DNA of 5,747 nucleotides from Deltaproteobacteria bacterium (GCA_016219165.1 JACRCB010000050.1:1-5747); one strand, 5' to 3'. Counted from the stretch's first letter, positions 1 through 5,205 are shown. Numbers and translations are program-made. Notes: a model not told the origin generated them from the letters alone.

Positions 1-213
1 AATCTCTGAAAAAAGCATTTTTGGGGGAAACTTCGGGCACCCACCCTTTGGGTGGGTCGGAAAGGTTTCCCCCAAACCCCCTCCAAAGACTTTTAGGGTG
101 GGCTGTGCCCACCAGAACTGAAAATTTTTGAAGAGAGTTTGAGAGAACCTTTTTACGGGGAACCCATCCGAAGGATGGGTCGGGTTCTCTCAAGATACTT
201 TTTCAGAGGTTCC
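1..213. mobile_element. MITE-like palindromic repeat element, copy 1 (left tip probably cut by window edge)
   Basis: This non-coding element is bounded by inverted termini: AATCTCTGAAAAA at 1-13 matches the reverse complement of TTTTTCAGAGGTT (199-211) with one mismatch. Inside are three nested or serial hairpins. The first has an outer stem GGGGGAAAC/GTTTCCCCC (23-31/65-73) around an inner stem ACCCACCC/GGGTGGGT (39-46/50-57). The second is GGTGGGC/GCCCACC (97-103/107-113). The third is GAGAGAACC/GGTTCTCTC (141-149/183-191) enclosing ACCCATCC/GGATGGGT (162-169/173-180). It carries no transposase. A shorter relative at 2174-2314 shares the termini and two of the modules, which is the main reason to call it a repeat element. 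It lies downstream of folD and may also shape the end of that transcript. Confidence 0.6.
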
Positions 214-227
214 CTAAATTTCTGTGG

Positions 228-256
228 CAGCGGGAACCGTTGCCCAAACGCCGCTG
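228..256 (-). other. weak hairpin after folD stop
   Basis: CAGCGG (228-233) and CCGCTG (251-256) form a 6-bp stem 20 bases beyond the folD stop. In the folD direction no T-run follows it, so it is at best a 3'-end stem and not a clear intrinsic terminator. The hairpins of the neighbouring repeat element could serve the same purpose. Confidence 0.25.
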
Positions 257-275
257 AAACGAATCCGGCGCGGGT

Positions 276-1130
276 TTATAAAAAGTTTTCCGCCCTCTTT
301 GCCGCCTCAACCGTGTTGGAAAGCAGCATCGCTATGGTCATGGGCCCCACCCCTCCGGGCACAGGGGTTATGTAAGAGGCCCTTTCTTTTGCGGCCCCGA
401 ATTCCACATCCCCGGCAAGGCCTCTCTCGGTTCTGTTTATCCCGACATCTATCACGATTGCGCCGGGCTTTATCCACTTGCCTTTTACAAACTCGGGCCT
501 TCCGATTGCGGCAACGACTATATCGGCCGAGAGTATCTTTTCAGGCAACCCCCGTGTCTTTGAGTGGCATACGGTGACGGTTACGTCCCTTTGCAGCAGC
601 ATAAAGGCCGTGGGTTTGCCGACGACGTTGCTTCTGCCCAGGACTACGGCCTCCTGCCCGGAGAGCGTAACGCCGGTAGAATCAATCAGCCTCATAATCC
701 CCTTCGGGGTGCATGGAATAAAGGCGGGCCTTCCGCAGACAAGCCTCCCGACGTTATACGGGTGGAATCCGTCGACGTCCTTTTCCGGAGAAATGGCTTC
801 GAGCACCTCGTGAGTGTCGAGGCGGGAGGGAAGGGGGAGTTGAACGAGGATGGCGTGGACCGATGGGTCGCCGTTCAAAGCCGATATGAGGTCGAGGAGT
901 TCTTTCCGGGTTGTCTGCGCGGGGAGGGTGTGCTGGGTAGAACGTATCCCCACCTCTTCGCAGGCCCTCCCCTTGTTCTTCACATAGATTCTCGATGCGG
1001 GGTTGTCGCCGACGAGTATTACCGAGAGGCCGGGGGTAATGTTTCTCTCCCGCTTAAACCTTTCCACCTCGGACATCAGTCCTTCCTTTATCTTTGCGGC
1101 GATGGCTTTACCGTCGATTATCCCTGCCAT
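276..1130 (-). CDS. folD: bifunctional methylenetetrahydrofolate dehydrogenase / methenyltetrahydrofolate cyclohydrolase FolD
   Basis: FolD is a cytosolic enzyme. It oxidises 5,10-methylene-THF with NAD(P)+ and hydrolyses the methenyl product to 10-formyl-THF, feeding purine and formyl-Met-tRNA synthesis. The 284-residue length is normal for the family. Visible signatures are the catalytic segment SRIYVKNK (Y49 and K53, matching the Tyr/Lys pair at 52/56 in E. coli FolD), QLPLP at 97-101, DVDGFHP from 118, the nucleotide-binding stretch VLGRSNVVGKP at 163-173, and PVPGGVGPMT at 256-265. Every key motif is present, so it should be active. The start is chosen because MAGIIDGKAIA matches the usual FolD N-terminus. 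No Shine-Dalgarno sequence is visible before it, and the likely promoter ends only a few bases upstream. It stands alone on its strand, divergent from the duplicated cassette. Confidence 0.97.
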   Translation of the reverse strand: MAGIIDGKAIAAKIKEGLMSEVERFKRERNITPGLSVILVGDNPASRIYVKNKGRACEEVGIRSTQHTLPAQTTRKELLDLISALNGDPSVHAILVQLPLPSRLDTHEVLEAISPEKDVDGFHPYNVGRLVCGRPAFIPCTPKGIMRLIDSTGVTLSGQEAVVLGRSNVVGKPTAFMLLQRDVTVTVCHSKTRGLPEKILSADIVVAAIGRPEFVKGKWIKPGAIVIDVGINRTERGLAGDVEFGAAKERASYITPVPGGVGPMTIAMLLSNTVEAAKRAENFL

Positions 1131-1131
1131 A

Positions 1132-1180
1132 GGTTAAAAAGTATACTTTATAGAGGCGCCCTTTGTAAAGTTTTTTAACC
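1132..1180. repeat. inverted repeat covering the folD promoter
   Basis: GGTTAAAAA (1132-1140) is the exact reverse complement of TTTTTAACC (1172-1180). A second inner pair, CTTTA/TAAAG (1146-1150/1166-1170), falls inside it. The arms span the proposed -10 and -35 boxes of folD and end two bases from its start codon, so an operator is a reasonable reading. A DNA-binding partner is not evident in the window. Confidence 0.5.
1140..1169 (-). promoter_or_regulatory. sigma70-type promoter for folD
   Basis: Reading the minus strand, TTTACA (1169-1164, 5/6 to TTGACA) is followed after 18 bases by TATACT (1145-1140, 5/6 to TATAAT). Transcription would begin about 1132-1134, within about five bases of the folD ATG at 1130. 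That implies a leaderless or nearly leaderless mRNA, which agrees with the lack of a ribosome binding site. Confidence 0.5.
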
Positions 1181-1187
1181 TTGGCGC

Positions 1188-1216
1188 TTGACAGACCCCC
1201 AAACCCCCTGTATGTT
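1188..1216 (+). promoter_or_regulatory. sigma70-type promoter for the duplicated cassette
   Basis: A perfect TTGACA at 1188-1193 is followed after 17 bases by TATGTT (1211-1216, 4/6). Initiation near 1222-1224 would place the first hairpin (from 1239) close to the 5' end of the transcript. The promoter is divergent from that of folD, with only about 20 bases between the two -35 boxes. Confidence 0.6.
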
Positions 1217-1238
1217 TATAGTAAGGGTAAGTTATCCT

Positions 1239-1306
1239 CCCAGCACCACTTTGGACACGTTGGCTTTGAATGTTATGGAGGAAGCCCTGTCCAAAGTGGT
1301 GCTGGG
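1239..1306 (+). repeat. 68-bp perfect-stem hairpin, copy 1
   Basis: The arm at 1239-1257 is the exact reverse complement of TGTCCAAAGTGGTGCTGGG at 1288-1306, a 19-bp stem. The 30-base interior holds a second short stem, GGCTT/AAGCC (1262-1266/1282-1286). The same unit recurs at 1692-1759 with one base change (GGAGG in this loop, GCAGG in the other). It lies in the predicted 5' leader, 44 bases before the ATG at 1351, and does not include the ribosome site. No T-run follows, so it is not an intrinsic terminator. Possible roles are mRNA 5'-end protection, an RNA or DNA protein-binding site, or a small palindromic mobile repeat. Confidence 0.9.
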
Positions 1307-1350
1307 CAGGCATTTATGGCGGAGATTCTTCAAAAACAAAGGAGGCGCTT

Positions 1351-1683
1351 ATGGCGTTTTTGGAAAGTGTGAGGGAAGGCCTTAAAAAAGCCGCAAAGGG
1401 GGGGTGGGAGGCTGCAAAGGGAGGCGCTAAGGTTGCGGCTGAAAAGGGTAAGAAAGTCGCAACGATAGAAAAACTCCGTTACGATGCGTTCATAACCCAT
1501 CGGAAGGCGGAGAAACTCTTCGGGGAACTCGGCGGAGCCGTGTACGAACTATCTAAACCCCCCTACGAAAACCCCCTGTCGAAGTCAGAGGTGACGAAGA
1601 TTATCGAGGATATCAGGGGGCTGGAAGAAAAGGCGGCGGAGGTCGAGGCCGAGATTGGAAAGATAAAGACGGCTTCCAAATGA
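1351..1683 (+). CDS. lysine/alanine-rich helical protein, paralog 1 (function unknown)
   Basis: I do not recognise a named family for this 110-residue protein. Residues 1-40 are rich in Ala, Lys and Gly with a short internal repeat (AAKGGWE then AAKGGAK), suggesting an amphipathic helix of the LEA-like or membrane-surface type. Residues 51-76 hold the best conserved block, RKAEKLFGELGGAVYELSKP then PY.NPL. Residues 80-107 (VTKIIEDIRGLEEKAAEVEAEI) look like a coiled coil. No signal peptide, cysteine or transmembrane span is seen. It shares 71 of 110 positions with paralog 2 in an ungapped hand alignment. The start is set by AAAGGAGG (1338-1345) five bases upstream and by the matching start of the paralog. 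An in-frame ATG at 1270 lies in the hairpin loop and lacks a ribosome site. The overall style recalls small YtxH-like or coiled-coil stress proteins, but that is only a resemblance. Confidence 0.88.
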   Translation: MAFLESVREGLKKAAKGGWEAAKGGAKVAAEKGKKVATIEKLRYDAFITHRKAEKLFGELGGAVYELSKPPYENPLSKSEVTKIIEDIRGLEEKAAEVEAEIGKIKTASK

Positions 1684-1691
1684 ATGGATTG

Positions 1692-1759
1692 CCCAGCACC
1701 ACTTTGGACACGTTGGCTTTGAATGTTATGCAGGAAGCCCTGTCCAAAGTGGTGCTGGG
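1692..1759 (+). repeat. 68-bp perfect-stem hairpin, copy 2
   Basis: This is the second copy of the hairpin at 1239-1306, in the same orientation and 453 bases away. The stem can extend by one more pair (1691/1760) to 20 bp. It starts eight bases after the stop of paralog 1 and ends 60 bases before the ATG of paralog 2, so it sits between the two genes if they share a transcript. The loop differs from copy 1 by one base. AT-rich sequence follows, but no clean T-run directly after the stem. Confidence 0.9.
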
Positions 1760-1763
1760 CGGA

Positions 1764-1806
1764 GTTCTTAAATCTTACATAGGGTTATATTAAAAATTTA
1801 AAGAAC
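1764..1806 (+). promoter_or_regulatory. AT-rich leader stem and possible weak promoter before paralog 2
   Basis: GTTCTTAAAT (1764-1773) can pair with ATTTAAAGAAC (1796-1806) with one bulged A, ending one base before the AAAGGAGG ribosome site. The loop contains TATATT (1786-1791, 5/6 to a -10 box), but no convincing -35 box lies at the proper distance. This stretch is about 16 bases longer than its counterpart in copy 1 and has no equivalent stem there. It could give paralog 2 its own weak promoter or modulate ribosome access. Confidence 0.3.
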
Positions 1807-1819
1807 AAAGGAGGCGCAT

Positions 1820-2173
1820 ATGGCATTCTGGGAGAGAGTAAAGGAAGACCTTAAAAAGGCCGCAAAGGAGAGTTGGGAAGTCGCAAAAGGCGGGGCGAAG
1901 ATTGCGGCCGCAAAGAGTAAAGAGGTCGCACAGGTGGAAAAACTCCGGCTAAAGGCGGTGACAACCCGGAAGAAGGCCGAAAAACTCTTCTATGAACTCG
2001 GCGGAGCCGTGTACGAGCTGGCTAAACCCCCGTATGGAAACCCGCTTCAAAATGCCAAGGTGACGAAGATAATCGAGGAAATCAGGAAACTTGAAGACGA
2101 GATAGGGAAGGTCGAGGCCGAGATAAAAAAGACAAAGGAAGAATATAAAGAGAAGAAGAAGGCCATCATCTAA
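1820..2173 (+). CDS. lysine/alanine-rich helical protein, paralog 2 (function unknown)
   Basis: This 117-residue protein shares the three-part plan of its neighbour. It has a Lys/Ala-rich amphipathic N-terminal helix (1-40), the conserved core KKAEKLFYELGGAVYELAKP with PYGNPL (51-76), and a charged coiled coil (80-113) ending in a lysine-rich tail. About 65% of residues match paralog 1. Substitutions concentrate in the N-terminal 50 residues and the tail, and the core is nearly fixed, so the core is probably the functional part. AAAGGAGG (1807-1814) lies five bases before the ATG, the same arrangement as in paralog 1. No signal peptide or membrane span is visible. The gene ends directly at the boundary of a repeat element, which may supply its stop codon. 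It may be cotranscribed with paralog 1. The family is unrecognised, and a cytoplasmic or membrane-surface role is inference. Confidence 0.9.
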   Translation: MAFWERVKEDLKKAAKESWEVAKGGAKIAAAKSKEVAQVEKLRLKAVTTRKKAEKLFYELGGAVYELAKPPYGNPLQNAKVTKIIEEIRKLEDEIGKVEAEIKKTKEEYKEKKKAII

Positions 2174-2314
2174 GGAACCTCTGAAGAATTATTTCGAGAG
2201 AACCCGACACAACCTTTGGATGGGTTTCCCGTAAAATTAAGGTTCTCGACCCCGACCCACCCTGCGGGTGGGTCGGAAAGGTTCCCCCAGAGATACAATT
2301 TTTCAGAGGTTACC
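2174..2314. mobile_element. MITE-like palindromic repeat element, copy 2
   Basis: The termini are GGAACCTCTGAA (2174-2185) and TTCAGAGGTTACC (2302-2314), inverted repeats apart from one extra A. Internal modules are GAGAACC/GGTTCTC (2198-2204/2241-2247) and a perfect 11-bp stem CCGACCCACCC/GGGTGGGTCGG (2252-2262/2266-2276). The block at 2266-2289 matches copy 1 at 50-74 except for one missing T. The modules are in the opposite order from copy 1, which also has an extra middle hairpin, so these are rearranged relatives and not simple duplicates. There is no coding capacity. It sits between paralog 2 and the antiporter gene. Confidence 0.7.
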
Positions 2315-2363
2315 TAAGGATAAAAACGCCCCTCCCGGAAATAGAAAGATGAACTGAGTGCCC

Positions 2364-2406
2364 GCCTGCCTGTGCCGCGGCGGACAGGCGTCGCACGCAG
2401 ACAGGC
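2364..2406. repeat. nested GC-rich palindrome upstream of the antiporter gene
   Basis: An inner stem GCCTGT/ACAGGC (2368-2373/2384-2389) surrounds CCGCGG. A wider imperfect pair matches GCCTGCCTGTGC (2364-2375) with GCACGCAGACAGGC (2393-2406). The sequence reads as a small intergenic palindromic repeat and argues against coding use of this stretch as an N-terminal extension of the antiporter. Confidence 0.5.
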
Positions 2407-2450
2407 TGAAGTCCCGCCCAGCACCCCCAATCTCAAGAGGATGCATACAA

Positions 2451-4436
2451 TTGGAGACTCTCCCGCTCTTAAGAGACATGATAATACTGTTCGGGGTTTC
2501 CCTCCTCATTAGCATCGCGCTTGTGAGGATTGGGCTGCCCACGATAGTCGGCTTCTTATTGACCGGGGTAATCATAGGCCCTTACGGCGGCGGGATTGTA
2601 ACTGAGATTAAAACCGTTGAAACGCTCGCCCGCATAGGGATAGTGCTGCTTCTTTTCACCATAGGGCTTGAGTTCTCCGTCAAGAGGATGGTGGAGATAG
2701 GGCGAAAGAGCGCCGTCGGCGGGGCGCTTCAGATTGTCCTTACGGTCTTTTCCGTCTGGCTTTTTTTAAGCCTCGCCGGCCATTCCCCGTCCGCGGCGCT
2801 GCTTATGGGTTTCATCGTCTCCCTTTCCTCATCCGCCATAGTGCTCAAACTCCTTACCGACAGGGGCGAGATACAATCCTTTCACGGGAATCTTTCCGTG
2901 GGGATACTGCTATTCCAGGACATAAGCGTCGTATTGATGGTCATGGTTATCCAGAGTATCGGCGGCGGGGCAGCGGTAACGGGCCCCTCCCTCGCAAAAG
3001 GGCTTATAGTCGCGCTTATCTCGATTTTCCTCATAGTCGCGGCGGTCGTCTACCTTGTCCCCAGACTCTTCCATGAGGTCGTAAAACTCAGGAACAGGGA
3101 AGTCTTTATGCTGACAATCGTCTTTACATGCATGGGGACGGCATGGATAACCTCCTTCTTCGGCCTCTCGCTTGCCCTCGGCGCATTCATAGCCGGGCTT
3201 GCAATATCGGAGAGCGAGTACTCCCACCAGATAGTCGCCGAGGTGCTGCCCTTCAGGGACACCTTGAGCGCCCTCTTTTTCATTTCCATCGGGATGCTCG
3301 TTGAACTCAATTACCTCCTCTCCCACCTCCCGGAGATACTCCTCTTTACCGCTGCCGTGGTGTTCATAAAGACAATGGTTCTTGTTTCCGCGGGAGGACT
3401 CCTCGGATACCCCCGGCGCGTATCCATTATGGTGGGGCTCAATCTCGCGCAGGTAGGGGAGTTTTCTTTTATCCTCATAAAGATGGGCGAGGGGTACGGG
3501 ATTTTTTCCCATGAGCTCTACCAGACCACCCTTGCGGTAAGTATCCTCACCATGGCGACGACTCCGTTCATATTCCGGTGGTCTTCCCCTGTTGCGTCGT
3601 TTGCCGGGGGCCGGGGCTTTAAAGAAGCGCTGGCAGAGAAGGCCCGTCTCTTAAACCACGTGATAATAGTGGGATACGGCCTCAACGGACGGAATCTGGC
3701 AAGGGTATTGAAGGAGACCGGCATAGAACACCTTGTGATGGATATGAATGCGGAGAGGACGAAGACGGCGAGAAAAGACGGCCATCCGGCATACTTCGCG
3801 GACGCGGGGCACCCGGAGGTCTTGAAGAAAATGGCCGTGGAAGACGCAAAGATGATAGTCGTGGGGATAACCGACCCGGTGGGGACGAGGAGGATAGTAA
3901 AGGGCGCGAGGGATTTGAATCCCGCAATCACAATAATAGTGCGAACCCGGTATCTAAACGAGGTTGAAGAACTCTACAGGCTCGGCGCAAGCGAGGTGAT
4001 ACCGGAGGAGTTCGAGACGTCGGTGGAAATCTTCGCAAGGGTCCTTAAGGACTACAGGCTTCCCGGCAACATAATACAGAACGAGATAGACCTTGTCCGC
4101 CATGAGGGCTATGCGATGTTCAGGAACCCGTCCCTTTCGGGGGAGAGGCTTGCGCGCCTGACCTCTATACTGGAAACAAGCGTTATGGACACTTATTTTG
4201 TTGAAAAAGGCTCAAATGTGGAGGGAAAGACCATTGAAGGGCTCGATATCGTAAAAAGGACCGGAGGGGGCGTGGTCATGGCGGTTATAAGGAAAGGAAA
4301 GGCCCACACAAACCCCAAGGGGGATTTCAGGATAGAGGCGCAGGATATGCTCGTTCTGCTGGGAAGCCATGCGGAACTCAACAGCGCGATGAAGATATTG
4401 AAAGAGAAGTGTCCGGAGGGCGAGTTGGAAGGATGA
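2451..4436 (+). CDS. Kef/CPA2-type monovalent cation:proton antiporter with C-terminal TrkA-N and TrkA-C domains
   Basis: This inner-membrane transporter probably exchanges K+ or Na+ for H+. From a TTG start it is 661 residues. Residues 1-380 form a Na+/H+-exchanger domain with about 12 hydrophobic spans. Family signatures are GLPTIVGFLLTGVIIGP near the N-terminus, TIGLEFS (E74), LFQDISVV with D157 (equivalent to the key Asp of KefC), LALGAFIAGLAISESEYSHQ from 241, and LNLAQVGEFSF from 330. A TrkA-N (RCK/KTN) domain starts at about 402 with IIVGYGLNG (G408, G410, G413) and the acidic end of the second strand at D431, so it should bind NAD(H) or a related nucleotide. A TrkA-C domain fills about 570-655, a small-ligand sensor in this family. 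The TTG start gives METLPLLRDMIILF, typical of the family, with AAGAGG ten bases upstream. An earlier in-frame GTG at 2358 runs through a palindromic repeat and is unlikely. KefB, KefC and YbaL are relatives, but the substrate is unproven. Confidence 0.95.
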   Translation: METLPLLRDMIILFGVSLLISIALVRIGLPTIVGFLLTGVIIGPYGGGIVTEIKTVETLARIGIVLLLFTIGLEFSVKRMVEIGRKSAVGGALQIVLTVFSVWLFLSLAGHSPSAALLMGFIVSLSSSAIVLKLLTDRGEIQSFHGNLSVGILLFQDISVVLMVMVIQSIGGGAAVTGPSLAKGLIVALISIFLIVAAVVYLVPRLFHEVVKLRNREVFMLTIVFTCMGTAWITSFFGLSLALGAFIAGLAISESEYSHQIVAEVLPFRDTLSALFFISIGMLVELNYLLSHLPEILLFTAAVVFIKTMVLVSAGGLLGYPRRVSIMVGLNLAQVGEFSFILIKMGEGYGIFSHELYQTTLAVSILTMATTPFIFRWSSPVASFAGGRGFKEALAEKARLLNHVIIVGYGLNGRNLARVLKETGIEHLVMDMNAERTKTARKDGHPAYFADAGHPEVLKKMAVEDAKMIVVGITDPVGTRRIVKGARDLNPAITIIVRTRYLNEVEELYRLGASEVIPEEFETSVEIFARVLKDYRLPGNIIQNEIDLVRHEGYAMFRNPSLSGERLARLTSILETSVMDTYFVEKGSNVEGKTIEGLDIVKRTGGGVVMAVIRKGKAHTNPKGDFRIEAQDMLVLLGSHAELNSAMKILKEKCPEGELEG

Positions 4437-4461
4437 AGAGAGCAATCGAACGGGCTGTATT

Positions 4462-4494
4462 CATGGTCCCGGCCGCTTAAGTCCCATGGTTTTT
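4462..4494 (+). terminator. weak candidate terminator of the antiporter gene
   Basis: CATGG (4462-4466) can pair with CCATG (4484-4488), followed by GTTTTT (4489-4494). The stem is only five pairs and the loop is 17 bases, so it is marginal. It lies 25 bases past the antiporter stop and in the gap before a convergent gene, which is where a terminator is expected. Confidence 0.3.
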
Positions 4495-4552
4495 CCGGCA
4501 TGCCGGGCCGACAGCAGGCAGGCCTCCGGCTTATGCAAAGGCTTGCCTTCGA

Positions 4553-4744
4553 TTAACGCCTTGCTTCCGGCTTCTTTGCCCTTGGCAGCGCCGTTTTCTT
4601 TGCTTCCTTCTTTGCCTGTTCCGCGTATCTTTGCCTTACAATCCTCTCGGCCGCAAGCCAGTTTTCAACGTCCCTTCCGTGCGCCCAGCCGCTTTTCTCA
4701 AAGAGTTCATAGGCGGCCCTTGCTATCTCGTCTTGTAAGTCCAT
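4553..4744 (-). CDS. DUF2934 family small protein
   Basis: This 63-residue soluble protein has the DUF2934 signature at residues 6-37: IARAAYELFEKSGWAHGRD then VENWLAAERIV, matching the family pattern of an alanine-tyrosine helix, a G.xHGRD turn and a W..AE helix. The role of the family is not established. The C-terminal 20 residues are a basic Lys/Ala/Pro tail (AKKEAKKTALPRAKKPEARR) that could contact nucleic acid, though that is only suggested by charge. The ATG at 4744 is chosen because AAGGAGGG (4756-4749) sits four bases before it and the domain begins at once. An in-frame ATG at 4810 would add 22 residues that precede this ribosome site and do not look family-like. It lies 80 bases downstream of the zinc-ribbon gene on the same strand, so cotranscription is possible. 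It converges on the antiporter gene. Confidence 0.85.
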   Translation of the reverse strand: MDLQDEIARAAYELFEKSGWAHGRDVENWLAAERIVRQRYAEQAKKEAKKTALPRAKKPEARR

Positions 4745-4824
4745 ACAACCCTCCTTATTCTTTGTTAGTGCGTTATACGAAGCAGGTGTAACCGACCTGT
4801 ATCTGCGCACAACTCACAACAGTC

Positions 4825-5115
4825 CTACCAGTTTTCCGGAAGGCTGAAGTCTTTGCCGGCGTACTGGATATTGCCGGGGTCATCGCATCTTGGGGGGCTT
4901 ACGGCGTGCACGCCTTTACACTTCGGACATTTTCCGACAAACGTGACGAGCGTAAACGATTCTCCGCAGTTGCGGCATTTTGTTTTAAGCCCTCCGTCCG
5001 GAATCGGTGACTTCGCAACGGTGCCTCCGTGCGCCTGCATGACAAAAAGAACAAGTTCCTTTCCCTCCGAAAACGGCCCGCCGCCGCCCTCGCAGGACGA
5101 TGCGCATCCACCCAT
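4825..5115 (-). CDS. small zinc-ribbon protein (function unknown)
   Basis: The 96-residue product carries two CxxC knuckles, CRNC at 47-50 and CPKC at 63-66, separated by a short strand (GESFTLVTFVG), which is the pattern of a zinc ribbon. Extra cysteines at 4 and 8 (MGGCASSCEG) and at 77 could bind a second metal or be redox active. Downstream, GVHAVSPPRCDDPGNIQYAGKDF is rich in turns and looks like a conserved tail motif. No membrane span or signal peptide is seen. The start is supported by AGGAGG (5130-5125) nine bases upstream. A hairpin at 5148-5183 lies in its presumed leader. The zinc-ribbon shape recalls HypA-type or FmdB-type metal-binding modules, but the rest of the sequence does not match either, so no function is assigned. 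Confidence 0.82.
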   Translation of the reverse strand: MGGCASSCEGGGGPFSEGKELVLFVMQAHGGTVAKSPIPDGGLKTKCRNCGESFTLVTFVGKCPKCKGVHAVSPPRCDDPGNIQYAGKDFSLPENW

Positions 5116-5147
5116 GTTCCAAGACCTCCTCGTTTTTAGATTTTCCG

Positions 5148-5183
5148 CCCCGTAGTCTCTATCAAAAAGGGCCGGCTACGGGG
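5148..5183 (-). promoter_or_regulatory. hairpin in the leader of the zinc-ribbon gene
   Basis: CCCCGTAG (5148-5155) and CTACGGGG (5176-5183) form a perfect 8-bp stem with a 20-base loop, 33 bases upstream of the zinc-ribbon ATG. In the minus-strand RNA the loop contains U5 (5168-5164) and an A5 run (5137-5133) lies just before the ribosome site, so a loop-to-leader contact is possible. It does not match a riboswitch class that I can recall. It could equally be a protein operator between the divergent genes. Confidence 0.45.
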
Positions 5184-5205
5184 AATACACATCTTTATCA
5201 TGGTA

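Noticed and set aside
564..1178. Long open frame on the plus strand opposite folD
   Set aside because: It is antisense to a gene with full FolD signatures. Its own translation has no recognisable motifs, and no ribosome site precedes it.
1270..1350. Upstream ATG in the hairpin loop, in frame with paralog 1, giving an N-terminal extension or a leader peptide beginning MLWRKPCPKWCW
   Set aside because: There is no ribosome site before the ATG, and the true start has AAAGGAGG. In copy 2 the equivalent frame ends at TAG 1780-1782 and is not fused. The shared peptide simply reflects hairpin identity. Paired Trp codons made an attenuator tempting, but nothing else supports it.
1239..1759. CRISPR-like reading of the repeated 68-bp units
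   Set aside because: There are only two copies, they are separated by a gene, and no short regular spacers or cas genes are present.
1692..1760. Hairpin copy 2 as the intrinsic terminator of paralog 1
   Set aside because: The stem is very strong, but the bases right after it are GGAGTTCTTA, not a T-run, and the same hairpin at 1239-1306 lies downstream of a promoter and upstream of a gene.
2910..3512. 200-codon open frame on the minus strand opposite the antiporter gene
   Set aside because: It is very rich in charged residues and His/Tyr, as expected from the antisense of hydrophobic codons, and it lies wholly inside a well-supported membrane protein gene.
4495..4506. 12-base palindrome CCGGCATGCCGG as a terminator
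   Set aside because: Only four pairs can form around a CATG loop. The T-run precedes it on the plus strand, and A residues follow it on the minus strand.
4486..4791. Open frame on the plus strand opposite the DUF2934 gene
   Set aside because: It is a low-complexity Ser/Pro/Leu translation with no ribosome site, and it overlaps a recognised domain on the other strand.
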